A stretch of DNA of 64,000 bases from NCBI RefSeq assembly GCF_000424545.1, contig NZ_AUKC01000012.1, positions 45,232 through 109,231 on the forward strand, written 5' to 3'. The translations under genes and the position numbers were made by a program. A model generated the notes under the pieces. That model made no database searches, was not told the origin of the DNA, and saw only the letters and a program-made list of their open reading frames with translations. The stretch comes from Butyrivibrio sp. NC3005. Its GTDB lineage: Bacteria; Bacillota; Clostridia; Lachnospirales; Lachnospiraceae. Below, piece by piece: positions 16,387-25,209 of this stretch; the stretch's first letter is position 1; each line of letters starts with the position of its first letter.

Positions 16387-17234
16387 CGAATCAGAACGAT
16401 GTTTACAAACTGGCTAATGGAGTGGAGATACCCTGTATCGGTTTTGGAATGTGGCAAACACCGGATGATGAAACTGGGGTAAATGCAGTAAAGAGTGCAA
16501 TTCGGGCTGGATATACGCATATCGATACCGCACAGGCCTATGGGAATGAGGACTGCGTAAGAATTGCCATAGAAGAAACTGGGGTAGACAGAAAAGACTT
16601 GTTTATCACCACGAAACTTTGGAACAGCAATCACAGTTATGATCTGACAATGAGCTCTTTTGAAGAATCGCTTAAGAAACTTGGAACGGATTATGTTGAT
16701 CTTTTTCTTATTCACTGGCCTAATCCTGCTGCTTTCAGGGATCACTGGCAGAAAGCAAATGCAGAAAGCTGGAAGGCTATGGAGGAACTTTACGAGGAAG
16801 GAAGAATTCGAGCAATAGGCATCAGCAATTTCAGGCCTCATCATATCGATGCACTTCTTGAGACTGCCAAGATAAAGCCAATGGTTAATCAGATAAGACT
16901 ATGTCCTGGTGAGACTCAGGATGAAATTGTTGATTATAGTAGAGCACAGGGGATGATTCTTGAAGCATACTCTCCTCTTGGAACAGGCAAGATTTTTGAT
17001 GTACCGCAAATGAAGGAACTTTCCCAAAAGTATGACAGAAGTATAGCTCAGATTTGCATACGCTGGAGTCTGCAGAGAGGCTATCTGCCATTGCCCAAGT
17101 CTGTTACACCGTCAAGAATAGAAGAGAACCTTAAAGTATTTGATTTTGAACTAGAAGAGTCTGATGTTCGGTTGATTGAAGGACTTACCGGTTGTGTGGG
17201 CTTATCAAGCAATCCAGATTCCGTGCCATTTTGA
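16383..17234 (+). CDS. Aldo/keto reductase
   Basis: The 283-residue (beta/alpha)8 enzyme reduces aldehydes or ketones with NADPH. The catalytic tetrad is Asp48, Tyr53, Lys78 and His111, in HIDTAQAYGNE, TTKLW and LIHWP. The C-terminal NADPH-binding part (LPKSVTPSRIEEN) is complete. ATG 16383 is chosen over 16365 because GAGGAGG lies just before it. It precedes bcp by 51 bases and may share its transcript. The substrate cannot be told. Confidence 0.92.
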   Translation: MTNQNDVYKLANGVEIPCIGFGMWQTPDDETGVNAVKSAIRAGYTHIDTAQAYGNEDCVRIAIEETGVDRKDLFITTKLWNSNHSYDLTMSSFEESLKKLGTDYVDLFLIHWPNPAAFRDHWQKANAESWKAMEELYEEGRIRAIGISNFRPHHIDALLETAKIKPMVNQIRLCPGETQDEIVDYSRAQGMILEAYSPLGTGKIFDVPQMKELSQKYDRSIAQICIRWSLQRGYLPLPKSVTPSRIEENLKVFDFELEESDVRLIEGLTGCVGLSSNPDSVPF

Positions 17235-17285
17235 TGAATTCTTTTGTTGCAGTAGTTAATGAGAATATCACAAGGAGGGTCCATT

Positions 17286-17747
17286 ATGCTGGAAGTAGGA
17301 ATAAAGGCACCTGATTTTAAACTGCCGGATCAGAACGGAACGATGCATTCATTATCAGAGTATGAGGGTCAGAAGGTTGTTTTATATTTTTATCCCAAAG
17401 ACAATACTTCTGGTTGTACCAAACAGGCATGCAGCTTTGCTGATCTCTATCCTCAGTTCCGCGAAAAAAGTGCCGTTGTACTTGGTGTTAGCAAGGATTC
17501 CGTAGCATCTCACAAGAAGTTTGAGGAAAAGTACGGACTTCCATTTACTCTTTTGTCAGATACAGAGCTTGAAGTTATCAAAGCCTACGATGTCTGGAAA
17601 GAGAAGAAGAACTATGGCAAAGTGGCTATGGGCGTAGTGAGAACGACATATCTGATTGATGAAAAGGGCATTATCGTTAAGGCTATGGATAAAGTCAAAG
17701 CCGCAGAGAATCCGCAGGATATGTTGGAAATCCTTGGAGGTGACTGA
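17286..17747 (+). CDS. bcp: Thiol peroxidase Bcp (peroxiredoxin)
   Basis: A 153-residue BCP/PrxQ-type peroxiredoxin that reduces hydroperoxides with thioredoxin. The peroxidatic Cys44 and a probable resolving Cys49 lie in TSGCTKQACS, the atypical 2-Cys arrangement. AAGGAGGG precedes ATG 17286; the upstream in-frame ATG at 17259 lacks an RBS. It overlaps the following small gene by one base (TGATG), so they are co-translated. Confidence 0.93.
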   Translation: MLEVGIKAPDFKLPDQNGTMHSLSEYEGQKVVLYFYPKDNTSGCTKQACSFADLYPQFREKSAVVLGVSKDSVASHKKFEEKYGLPFTLLSDTELEVIKAYDVWKEKKNYGKVAMGVVRTTYLIDEKGIIVKAMDKVKAAENPQDMLEILGGD

Positions 17748-17962
17748 TGCTTTTTAAGAAAAAAGCTGAAAAGAAAACTTACGATAAAGAAAACAAGAAG
17801 CCTGTAATCAGGGCAAGCATATGTAACGGAGAACAGGTTGCGGGATTTATGAATGTTCATACAGGATCTTTTGAAGAAGTTATGCTTATCAGGGATTCTG
17901 AAGATCTGTTTCAGTTCATGAATGAGTACGGAATAAGTGGTGATATAGAGAAAATTTATTGA
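17747..17962 (+). CDS. Small conserved protein, unknown
   Basis: A 71-residue protein with a very basic start (MLFKKKAEKKTYDKENKK) and an acidic second half. It overlaps bcp by one base and is followed after 13 bases by a rubredoxin-like gene, which suggests a role in the same oxidative-stress or electron-transfer unit. No motif recognised. Confidence 0.65.
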   Translation: MLFKKKAEKKTYDKENKKPVIRASICNGEQVAGFMNVHTGSFEEVMLIRDSEDLFQFMNEYGISGDIEKIY

Positions 17963-17975
17963 TCAGGAGGTGCTT

Positions 17976-18140
17976 ATGGCGGTATACAGATGTATGGCTT
18001 GTGGGTACATTTTTGATGAAGAGAAAGAGGGCAGAAGTATTAGAGACATAGATCAATGCCCAAGATGTAAACAACCGGATGACAGATTTGTATTGGTTGA
18101 AGGGAATGAAGATAAGGAAGAGAATAAGGCAAGAGATTAG
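17976..18140 (+). CDS. Rubredoxin-like zinc-ribbon protein
   Basis: A 54-residue protein with two CxxC knuckles, RCMACGY and QCPRCKQPDD, spaced as in rubredoxin-type metal sites. CAGGAGG lies six bases before ATG. It could bind Fe for electron transfer to a peroxidase or be a zinc ribbon. The second knuckle lacks the usual Gly after Cys, so a true rubredoxin is not certain. Confidence 0.75.
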   Translation: MAVYRCMACGYIFDEEKEGRSIRDIDQCPRCKQPDDRFVLVEGNEDKEENKARD

Positions 18141-18189
18141 ATATGAAAGCGTGACAATAGAAGAAAATTGAAGAAGCTTTTAGAATGAG

Positions 18190-18226
18190 AGGCGTTATGA
18201 GTGTTAATTACTTATGACGCCTTTTT
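18190..18226 (+). terminator. Rho-independent terminator
   Basis: AGGCGTTATGAGTG pairs with TACTTATGACGCCT (with wobbles), then T5. It ends the aldo/keto reductase-bcp-rubredoxin unit. Confidence 0.8.
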
Positions 18227-18229
18227 GCA

Positions 18230-18479
18230 TAGGAAGATTTGAAAACATTTTTCAGGAAATGGCAGATGATTAGCTTGAAGCAGTTCTTTGTGTCAAAAGA
18301 AAAAGCACGAGAAAAGATTTTTGCAAGAAAAGTTAGCACCAACTAACAAAAGGTGGTATCATGAAGTATAGCAAATAGCAGACTTGCTGTATTTTAGTGG
18401 TAAGACATGATGGGAAATTTCTTCCATGAATGGTTATTACAATATCATGTGAACTAAAAGTAGTTAAAGGAGGTATTCC
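18230..18479 (+). other. Intergenic region upstream of ldh
   Basis: About 250 bases without a supported gene. It has a small GTTAG-CACCAA-CTAAC palindrome near 18336 and an AAAGGAGG RBS before ldh at 18469. No firm promoter could be assigned. Confidence 0.4.
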
Positions 18480-19427
18480 ATGGCAACATTAAATGAAAGA
18501 AAAGTAGCAGTGGTAGGATGCGGATTTGTTGGCTCAGCATCAGCGTTTGCTCTTATGGAGAGCGGTCTTTTTTCTGAGATGGTGCTGATAGATGTGAATA
18601 AAGAAAAGGCAGAAGGAGAAGCTTTGGATATAAGTCACGGGCTTCCATTTGCAAAGCCAATGCAGATTTACGCAGGCGATTACAAAGACGCGGGAGATGC
18701 CGCAGTTGTAGTCGTTACAGCAGGAGCAGGGCAAAAGCCTGGCGAAACAAGACTTGATCTTGTAAAAAAGAATGTAAGCATCTTTAAATCCATAATTCCT
18801 GAGATTGCAAAGTATAATACAGAAGGAATACTTCTTATAGTAGCCAATCCTGTTGATATCCTTACTTATACTGCAGCAAAACTCAGTGGATTTCCTGAGA
18901 ACAGGGTGTTTGGTTCAGGAACAGTACTTGATACTGCTAGATTCAAATATCTTCTTGGTGAGCACCTGAGTGTGGATAGTCGTTCAGTACATGCTTTCAT
19001 TATAGGAGAACATGGCGATAGCGAGATTGCAGCTTGGAGCAGTGCAAATGTATCAGGTATTCCGATTCACGATTTTTGTGAGATGAGAGGGCATTTTGAG
19101 CACGAAAAGTCCATGAAAAAAATAGCAGAGAACGTGAAAAACAGCGCCTATAAGATAATTGAGAAAAAAGGTGCTACTTACTATGGCATTGCAATGAGTG
19201 TAAGGCGTATCTGCGAAGCTATAATCCGTGATGAGAAATCGATTCTTCCTATATCAAGTATTCAGCATGGAGAAAATGGAGTTGATGACATTGCCCTTAG
19301 TATGCCGGCTATTGTCGGAAGAAACGGTGTAGAAGGTTTGGTGCCAATCAGATTAAGTGATAATGAAAAAGAGCAGCTTAAAGCATCTGCAGATACATTA
19401 AAGAAAGTGTTAGAGGATGCACTGTAA
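18480..19427 (+). CDS. ldh: L-lactate dehydrogenase
   Basis: A 315-residue NAD-dependent enzyme that interconverts pyruvate and L-lactate at the end of fermentation. The Rossmann loop VVGCGFVGSA, Arg91 of the substrate loop (GQKPGETR), Arg154 and the catalytic His178 in IGEHGDSE are present. The Gln in AGAGQKPGETR marks lactate rather than malate specificity. It has a good RBS (AAAGGAGG). Monocistronic by spacing. Confidence 0.95.
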   Translation: MATLNERKVAVVGCGFVGSASAFALMESGLFSEMVLIDVNKEKAEGEALDISHGLPFAKPMQIYAGDYKDAGDAAVVVVTAGAGQKPGETRLDLVKKNVSIFKSIIPEIAKYNTEGILLIVANPVDILTYTAAKLSGFPENRVFGSGTVLDTARFKYLLGEHLSVDSRSVHAFIIGEHGDSEIAAWSSANVSGIPIHDFCEMRGHFEHEKSMKKIAENVKNSAYKIIEKKGATYYGIAMSVRRICEAIIRDEKSILPISSIQHGENGVDDIALSMPAIVGRNGVEGLVPIRLSDNEKEQLKASADTLKKVLEDAL

Positions 19428-19578
19428 TGTTTTGAGAATCGTAAATGCAAATAGGTAGGATTATGCCCTGAAAGCATATTATAAAAATTGACTGCCAAAA
19501 GGAATAGGAATTTCAGGTTCTGCGATAGCATGGTAAAAATGCAGATCATAAAGATTACGTTCAGGTGAGGGAACGACC

Positions 19579-20223
19579 ATGATGAAATACAAGGGAACAT
19601 ATCTAAGATTATTTTCATTTATGCTTAAGAAATACCTTAAAGAACAGTACGGCTTAGAAGTGACCAGAAAAGCTCTTAACGGTTCAAAGGCAGTTTATAG
19701 AACAATGCTTGAAAAGGTGGATGATATCGGATCTGATAATCCTATGGCTAAAAATATCTATATGTGCTTTGTATTTCTTGCAATATGGGATGCTGCCGAT
19801 GGGGCTATCGATGTTGAAAGCTTTGGGACTGTAATAAAGAGATTCATGAAGAGTCCTATGGTCAGTAAAATCATGAGTGGATCAGACTTGAACAGACCAG
19901 AAGACATGCAGAAAGCAAAAGACAAATTCCATGCAATGCAGGCATGGGCAGATGCACATCCGCAGTATAAGGATAAGACTTGGGATTTTAATTTTGATGA
20001 GACTAAGCATAAAGATGGTAGTTATTATCATTTTACACGTTGCCCATTAGAGAAGTTTGCAAGAGAAAATGGTTATCTAGAAGTTCTACCTGTGTGTTGT
20101 GAAATAGATTATCTACTAACCGAAGCTTCACATGGCGTACTTCATAGAGATTATACATTAGCCACTGGTGGTGATATCTGCGACTACTGGATCGTGCCTG
20201 ATAAGATCAAGGATCCTCAATAA
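19579..20223 (+). CDS. L-2-amino-thiazoline-4-carboxylate hydrolase-like protein
   Basis: The 214-residue protein matches the ATC hydrolase family, whose founding member opens 2-aminothiazoline-4-carboxylate in cysteine production. Typical blocks are FNFDETKHKDGSYYHFTRCPLEKFARENG and the CEIDY segment with conserved His, Cys and Asp. The true substrate in anaerobes is unknown. It stands alone with a moderate RBS (GTGAGGGA). Confidence 0.75.
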   Translation: MMKYKGTYLRLFSFMLKKYLKEQYGLEVTRKALNGSKAVYRTMLEKVDDIGSDNPMAKNIYMCFVFLAIWDAADGAIDVESFGTVIKRFMKSPMVSKIMSGSDLNRPEDMQKAKDKFHAMQAWADAHPQYKDKTWDFNFDETKHKDGSYYHFTRCPLEKFARENGYLEVLPVCCEIDYLLTEASHGVLHRDYTLATGGDICDYWIVPDKIKDPQ

Positions 20224-20301
20224 AGCTTGCTAAAATGCATACAGCACCTGAAAAATGTGAAAAGATATGCTTGATTTTTAAAGTTGAGCAGAAAGGAACT
20301 G

Positions 20302-20661
20302 ATGTCAAATATTATTATTATTGCAATACTTGTTATTGTTTTTATTGTTATGCTGAAAAGTTCAATAAGGCACTTTAAAGGAGAAGGCGGATGCTGCGGA
20401 GGAGGCGGCGGATCTGTTAAAGAGCCTGATAAAAAGCTTTCAGGAACAGTAATAAAAACAAAAGTGTTCAAGATCGATGGAATGCACTGTGAAAATTGCA
20501 CAAACCGCATAAAACGTGGCATCAATAGAATTGACGGAGTATCTGCAAAACTAAATCTCAAAAAGAAGCAGGCTATTGTGCAGTATGAAAAAGAAGTTGA
20601 GGATGAAACTTTGATAAGAGTGATAGAAGAATTAGGCTATAAAGTTATTTCAGTACAGTGA
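20302..20661 (+). CDS. Membrane-anchored heavy-metal-associated (HMA) protein
   Basis: A 119-residue protein with an N-terminal membrane helix (NIIIIAILVIVFIVMLKSS), a Cys/Gly-rich GGCCGGGGG stretch as in FeoB-associated proteins, and a C-terminal HMA domain with the metal site GMHCENC. It probably binds Cu(I), Zn or Fe at the membrane. ATG 20302 follows AAAGGAAC; the upstream TTG 20284 would absorb that RBS. No transporter is adjacent. Confidence 0.8.
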   Translation: MSNIIIIAILVIVFIVMLKSSIRHFKGEGGCCGGGGGSVKEPDKKLSGTVIKTKVFKIDGMHCENCTNRIKRGINRIDGVSAKLNLKKKQAIVQYEKEVEDETLIRVIEELGYKVISVQ

Positions 20662-20756
20662 AAAACAGAATTGAGAAAATTGGAGTGCTAAAAAACGTCA
20701 TAGGCTAGAATGTAGAAATATGGCTATGATTGAAGTCCTGGAGGACTAGTGGAAAT

Positions 20757-20855
20757 ATGTTTTTTCGAGTAAAACCTCTAGATATTAATTTAGCCCTCAG
20801 TACAAACTTTATTGTCATTCTTAAAGAATATCGGGAGAAATACGGATTTGCCTAG
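20757..20855 (+). CDS. 32-residue ORF or remnant
   Basis: MFFRVKPLDINLALST... ending REKYGFA reads like a small helical peptide or a C-terminal fragment. It lies after an AGTCCT/AGGACT mini-stem and has only a weak RBS. Unknown. Confidence 0.25.
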   Translation: MFFRVKPLDINLALSTNFIVILKEYREKYGFA

Positions 20856-20891
20856 GAAATATGGAATGTTTATTACGAAAGGAACAAAGAT

Positions 20892-21749
20892 GTGAATATA
20901 AGAATAGCTTTTTTACAAATCTTTCCAGGAGATAATCTTGATGAAAACATAGAGTTAGGCAAGAACGCTTGCATAGAGGCAAAAGAAAAAGGTGCTGATA
21001 TAGCTCTTTTCCCAGAGATGTGGAGTGAAGGGTATTATCTTCCACAGGATGCTGATAGGATAAATTACCTTGCCATTGATAAGGATAGCGCATTTATAGA
21101 GGATTTTAGGAAGCTTGCAGCTAAGCTTCAGATGGCAATAGGCATAACTTTTCTTGAAAAGCACGAACCAAAGCCTCTGAATTCGGTTATCTTTTTTGAC
21201 AGAGAAGGGGAAGAGATACTTCATTATTCGAAGGTGCATACCTGTGCATTTGATCTTGAAAAGGTGCTTTCTAGTGGAGAAGATTTTTATACGGCAGATC
21301 TTGATTTTGGAAGAGGGACAGTTAAGATTGGTTCCATGATTTGTTTTGACAGAGAGTTCCCGGAGAGTGCGAGAATACTGATGCTCAAGGGAGCTGAATT
21401 GATTCTGGCTCCGAATGCCTGTCCTATGGAGATTAACAGGTTATCAGCTATAAGAACAAGAGCATATGAAAATATGGTGGCTGTTGCAACATGCAATTAT
21501 CCTGAGGGTCATCCTGATTGCAACGGACACTCGACTCTTTTTGACGGAGTACCGTGGGGACGTGATATGTGCGTGTTTGAAGCTCCCGGAGAAGCAGGTG
21601 TTTATGTTGCAGATCTTGACCTTGAAAGTCTCAGGAAGCACAGAAGTGGTGATATCATGGGCGATAAGTACAGACATCCTGAGAAATATGACATTTTGGC
21701 AGATGAAAATGTTCGAGGCATTATTAAAGGAAAATTTGTACATTGGTAA
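20892..21749 (+). CDS. Carbon-nitrogen hydrolase (nitrilase superfamily)
   Basis: A 285-residue enzyme with the Glu42-Lys114-Cys151 triad in FPEMW, HYSKVHTC and MICFDREFPES, which hydrolyses amide or carbamoyl C-N bonds. The substrate (omega-amide, carbamoyl-putrescine or similar) is not evident. It starts with GTG after AAAGGAA. A strong terminator follows. The EKC residues and length are normal. Confidence 0.9.
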   Translation: MNIRIAFLQIFPGDNLDENIELGKNACIEAKEKGADIALFPEMWSEGYYLPQDADRINYLAIDKDSAFIEDFRKLAAKLQMAIGITFLEKHEPKPLNSVIFFDREGEEILHYSKVHTCAFDLEKVLSSGEDFYTADLDFGRGTVKIGSMICFDREFPESARILMLKGAELILAPNACPMEINRLSAIRTRAYENMVAVATCNYPEGHPDCNGHSTLFDGVPWGRDMCVFEAPGEAGVYVADLDLESLRKHRSGDIMGDKYRHPEKYDILADENVRGIIKGKFVHW

Positions 21750-21809
21750 AACAAACTTCAGGAACCAAGGAACTGCCATTTATACGAAAAATGCGAATTT
21801 GTAAGATTC

Positions 21810-21851
21810 GGCGGCGAAGAGAGCAAACTAAGCTTTCTCCGCCTTTTTTAT
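21810..21851 (+). terminator. Rho-independent terminator
   Basis: A GGCGG...AGAGAGC arm pairs with GCTTTCTCCGCC (one bulge, one wobble) and is followed by T7. It ends the nitrilase transcript. Confidence 0.85.
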
Positions 21852-21959
21852 AATTATCTTTTGATTACATGCTCCCCCCGCTAGAAGTATCATAGCTACT
21901 CCAACAACCGTGAAGCACTTTTTTGTGTTGACCGCTCTTAGTCCCAGTGCTACAATCAT
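21828..21959 (-). pseudogene. C-terminal fragment of a DMT/EamA-type transporter
   Basis: The minus strand reads 43 codons with a last membrane helix (FTVVGVAMILLAGG) and a basic tail, typical of the end of drug/metabolite transporters. A stop lies just before its ATG, and the rest of the gene is absent. It overlaps the terminator of the plus-strand gene. Confidence 0.5.
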
Positions 21960-22013
21960 TCAGTAAACTAAAATGCTTAACGGCTCGCTATCGAGCAGAA
22001 AAGGAGGACAATT

Positions 22014-22088
22014 ATGACATCAAACATGAATACTAATTACGAAGCTGTATATACTAGAGGCATGGTTGTCCGTAGTCTAATAGGCTGA
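22014..22088 (+). CDS. 24-codon leader ORF upstream of rtcB2
   Basis: A short frame (MTSNMNTNYEAVYTRGMVV..., stop 22086) has a very strong AAAAGGAGGAC RBS. Its last codons enter the left arm of a hairpin (22073-22141) in the rtcB2 leader. It may be a leader peptide for attenuation or the remnant of a longer gene. Confidence 0.45.
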   Translation: MTSNMNTNYEAVYTRGMVVRSLIG

Positions 22089-22219
22089 CAGTTCTGCCGG
22101 CTTTTCCACGTACAGGATATAGAACTATCTGACTCAGACTAATCTTAAGTTGACCAAATATGACGGTCAGAATACTAAGACAACTAATATGACCTCTAAT
22201 GCTAATCAGAGGTGTTTTT
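22073..22219 (+). promoter_or_regulatory. Hairpin-rich leader of rtcB2-prfH
   Basis: Three stems in series: TAGTCT/AGACTA with inner AGTTCT/AGAACT (22073-22141), TGACC/GGTCA (22151-22169), and ACCTCT/AGAGGT followed by GTTTTT (22192-22219), the last resembling a weak terminator just before the rtcB2 RBS. The layout suggests leader control of rtcB2. Confidence 0.45.
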
Positions 22220-22251
22220 GGCGTGTCCGAAACACTCATGGAGGTTTTATT

Positions 22252-23388
22252 TTGATACAAATAAATGGAAAATACGCAAATGCTAGGATTATGTGCATAG
22301 GAGAGACACCTGGCGAAAACATTGAACAGTACGCACTTTCGCAGATTCAGATGATTGCTGATCAAGAAGCATCCAAAGGCAGCACCATCTGCGTCATGCC
22401 AGATGTACACCCTGGCAAAGTAGGCCCCATAGGACTTACAATGACCATCAAAGATGCAGTGAACCCATCCCTTGTCGGCATAGACATCGGCTGCGGCATG
22501 ACTATGACCAAGCTCGGCAGGATCAAGAAGGAATACCAGAAACTGGACACAGTCATCAAAAACAAAGTCCCCGCAGGCTTCAAGATAAGGGACAACGCCC
22601 ATGACATGGCTACCAAGTTCGATTTTGAAAAGCTCATCTGTGCAAAGCATGTGAGAAAAGAAAAAGCGCTCCTTAGTCTTGGAACGCTTGGTGGAGGCAA
22701 TCACTTCATTGAAATCGATGAAGATGAAAACGGCGACAGCTACCTCATCGTCCACTCTGGAAGCAGGCATTTGGGCAAGGAAGTAGCTGAACATTATTCA
22801 AAGATTGCCCATCAGCATCTAAAAGACATTGGCAAAGATATGTCCATAGAACTTGCCTTCCTTACAGGCGACAGTTTAGAAGCATACCTTCACGACGTAC
22901 AGCTTGCTTCGGAATATGCAGATTTAAATCGTCGTATCATGATAAAAGAAATATGCAAAGCCATGAAATGGAAGCCAATAGAAGAAAAGAGCTGCATCCA
23001 TAATTATATTGATCTTAGCGATGGTACTGCGATTCTTAGAAAGGGCGCCATATCAGCCAAAGAAAACGAAGACGTCATCATCCCCATCAACATGAAAGAT
23101 GGCGTCATTCTTGGCAAGGGAAAAGGCAATAAAGACTGGAACTACTCAGCCCCTCACGGAGCCGGTAGGATTTCTTCAAGAAAAGAAGTGCTTGAATCCC
23201 ATACGGTGTCAGAGTTTAAAAGCGCGATGAAAGGAATTTACTCCACTTGCATTAGTAAAGATACCCTTGACGAAGCTCCTTTTGCCTACAGAAAACTTGA
23301 CTATATTAAAGAGGCTGTAAAAGATTCTGTTGATATCACGCAGGTCCTTGCTCCTGTCTATAACTACAAAGGAGGTTTTATTAAGTAA
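22252..23388 (+). CDS. rtcB: RNA ligase RtcB, copy 2 (PrfH-associated)
   Basis: A 378-residue RtcB with Cys81 in GIDIGCGM, GGGNHF, HSGSRHLG and the guanylylated His303 in APHGAGR. I place the start at TTG 22252, seven bases after GGAGG and matching the N-terminus of copy 1 (IQINGKYANARI); an ATG at 22150 would add 34 unrelated residues. Its original partner is prfH at 25407, now separated by an IS607-type element. RtcB2-PrfH pairs are known to reseal 16S rRNA cut in the decoding centre. It is shorter than copy 1 by a helical insertion around residue 185 and clearly a separate lineage. Confidence 0.93.
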   Translation: MIQINGKYANARIMCIGETPGENIEQYALSQIQMIADQEASKGSTICVMPDVHPGKVGPIGLTMTIKDAVNPSLVGIDIGCGMTMTKLGRIKKEYQKLDTVIKNKVPAGFKIRDNAHDMATKFDFEKLICAKHVRKEKALLSLGTLGGGNHFIEIDEDENGDSYLIVHSGSRHLGKEVAEHYSKIAHQHLKDIGKDMSIELAFLTGDSLEAYLHDVQLASEYADLNRRIMIKEICKAMKWKPIEEKSCIHNYIDLSDGTAILRKGAISAKENEDVIIPINMKDGVILGKGKGNKDWNYSAPHGAGRISSRKEVLESHTVSEFKSAMKGIYSTCISKDTLDEAPFAYRKLDYIKEAVKDSVDITQVLAPVYNYKGGFIK

Positions 23389-23447
23389 TTTGAAATATTG
23401 ACATTGGTGATTAAAAGTGTTTAAATATACTCATGGAGGACATTATC

Positions 23448-24116
23448 ATGAACACTTCTAATATCACTAACTACAAACCAAAAGATTTTGCTGAATTGTT
23501 AGGTGTCTCTGTCAAAACTTTACAACGTTGGGATAGAGAGGGGACTCTAAAAGCAAGTCGAACTCCAACTGATAGACGTTATTACACTTATGACCAATAT
23601 CTTCAATTCAAAGGTATAAACACAGAAAATGATAATCGTCAGATTGTTATTTATGCCAGAGTGTCTACAAGAAATCAAAAAGATGACTTACATAATCAGG
23701 TATCTTTTCTACGGCAGTTTTGTAATGCTAGAGGTATTATTGTAGACCAATGTATTGAAGATTATGGAAGTGGTCTAAATTACAACCGTAAAAAGTGGAA
23801 TGAACTATTAGATGAAGTCATGGAACAAAAAATCAAAACTATCATAGTAACACATAAAGACAGATTTATCCGTTTTGGCTATGATTGGTTTGAAAAATTC
23901 TGTATGAAGTTCAATACGACCATAGTGGTAGTAAACAATGAAGATCTATCACCACAAGATGAACTTGTGCAGGATATTGTTTCGATTCTTCATGTATTCT
24001 CCTGTAGGTTATATGGGCTTCGTAAGTATAAGAAACAAATAAAGGAGGATGAGGAAATTGCTAAAGAGCTTCAAGACGGAAATAAATCCGACAGACGAGC
24101 AGAAAATCAAGATTAA
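23448..24116 (+). CDS. tnpA: IS607-family serine recombinase TnpA
   Basis: A 222-residue transposase with an N-terminal MerR-like helix-turn-helix (FAELLGVSVKTLQRWDREG) followed by a resolvase catalytic domain; the nucleophile serine is in IYARVSTRNQKDDL and arginines in HKDRFIRFG. GGAGG at 23435 precedes ATG 23448, which is therefore preferred over the ATG at 23433. It overlaps tnpB by 59 bases, the usual IS607 arrangement. Confidence 0.93.
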   Translation: MNTSNITNYKPKDFAELLGVSVKTLQRWDREGTLKASRTPTDRRYYTYDQYLQFKGINTENDNRQIVIYARVSTRNQKDDLHNQVSFLRQFCNARGIIVDQCIEDYGSGLNYNRKKWNELLDEVMEQKIKTIIVTHKDRFIRFGYDWFEKFCMKFNTTIVVVNNEDLSPQDELVQDIVSILHVFSCRLYGLRKYKKQIKEDEEIAKELQDGNKSDRRAENQD

Positions 24117-25209
24117 CAAAACTATTGGTACTTGTAGATATGTCTACAACTTCTATCTTTGTCATAACAAAAGCTTACATGACAAGGGTGAGAAGTTTAT
24201 AACAGGCAAGAGTTTTAGTGTATGGCTTAATAATGAATATATTCCTAATAACCCTGACAAAGTATGGATTAAGGAAGCATATTCAAAAGCCGTAAAGAAA
24301 TCTATTGAAGATGGATACACTGCATTTACAAGATTTTTCAAACATCAAAGTGCTTTTCCAAGTTTCAAAAAGAAAGGCAAGTCAGATGTAAAAATGTATT
24401 TTGTAAAGAACAATCCAAAGGATTGTCGCTGCGAAAGACATAGACTAAACATACCGACTTTAGGTTGGGTGCGTCTTAAAGAAAAAGGTTATATACCTAC
24501 AACTAAAGACGGATGGAAAATCAAAAGCGGTACAGTATCTATCAAAGCAGACAGATACTACGTATCAGTCCTTGTTGAAATTCCTAATGTTAAGATTGCC
24601 AATAATAGCAAAAGCGGTATAGGAATTGACTTAGGCTTGAAAGACTTGGCAATTGTTTCAAATGGGAAAACATATAAGAATATCAATAAGTCAGCAAGAT
24701 TAAGAAAAATTGAAAAACAACTGCGTAGAGAACAAAGGAGTCTATCACGCAAGTATGAAAATTTTAAGAAGGGAGAGTCCACTCAGAAAAATATACAAAA
24801 ACAAAAGCTTAAAGTACAGAAGCTTCATCATAAGATAGACAATATCCGTACTAATTACATCAATAAGACAATAGCTGAGATAGTGAAAACCAAACCGTCT
24901 TATATAACTATTGAGGACTTGAATGTGTCGGGAATGATGAAGAACAGGCATCTTTCAAAAGCTGTTGCATCGCAGAAGTTTTATGAATTTAGAACTAAGT
25001 TAAAGACTAAATGTGATGATAATGGTATTGAACTTAGGATTGTAGACAGATGGTATCCATCATCAAAAATATGCCATTGCTGCGGTAATATAAAGAAAGA
25101 TTTAAAACTTTCAGATAGAATTTATCGATGTGACTGCGGTTATGTTGAAGATAGAGATTTTAATGCAAGCCTAAATCTTAGAGATGCCAAAACTTACGAA
25201 ATTGCATAA
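24058..25209 (+). CDS. tnpB: TnpB RNA-guided nuclease
   Basis: A 383-residue TnpB (OrfB), ancestor of Cas12, which uses a guide RNA from the element's right end to cut DNA and preserve the element. RuvC residues Asp191 (GIDLGLKD), Glu286 (TIEDLNVSG) and the Asp pair 365/367 (EDRDFNAS) are present. The zinc finger is CHCCG at 339-343 then CDCG at 358-361, with C-x-C instead of the usual C-x2-C. I prefer TTG 24058, nine bases after AAAGGAGG; ATG 24049 abuts the RBS. Confidence 0.9.
   Translation: MLKSFKTEINPTDEQKIKINKTIGTCRYVYNFYLCHNKSLHDKGEKFITGKSFSVWLNNEYIPNNPDKVWIKEAYSKAVKKSIEDGYTAFTRFFKHQSAFPSFKKKGKSDVKMYFVKNNPKDCRCERHRLNIPTLGWVRLKEKGYIPTTKDGWKIKSGTVSIKADRYYVSVLVEIPNVKIANNSKSGIGIDLGLKDLAIVSNGKTYKNINKSARLRKIEKQLRREQRSLSRKYENFKKGESTQKNIQKQKLKVQKLHHKIDNIRTNYINKTIAEIVKTKPSYITIEDLNVSGMMKNRHLSKAVASQKFYEFRTKLKTKCDDNGIELRIVDRWYPSSKICHCCGNIKKDLKLSDRIYRCDCGYVEDRDFNASLNLRDAKTYEIA

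Noticed and set aside
22150..22251. Extended N-terminus for rtcB2 from ATG 22150
   Set aside because: The extra residues have no counterpart in RtcB copy 1, overlap hairpins in the leader, and a TTG with a good GGAGG at the right distance fits the family start.
22054..22794. 246-codon minus-strand frame opposite rtcB2
   Set aside because: It is the complement of the conserved RtcB coding sequence, with no RBS and no recognisable protein motif.
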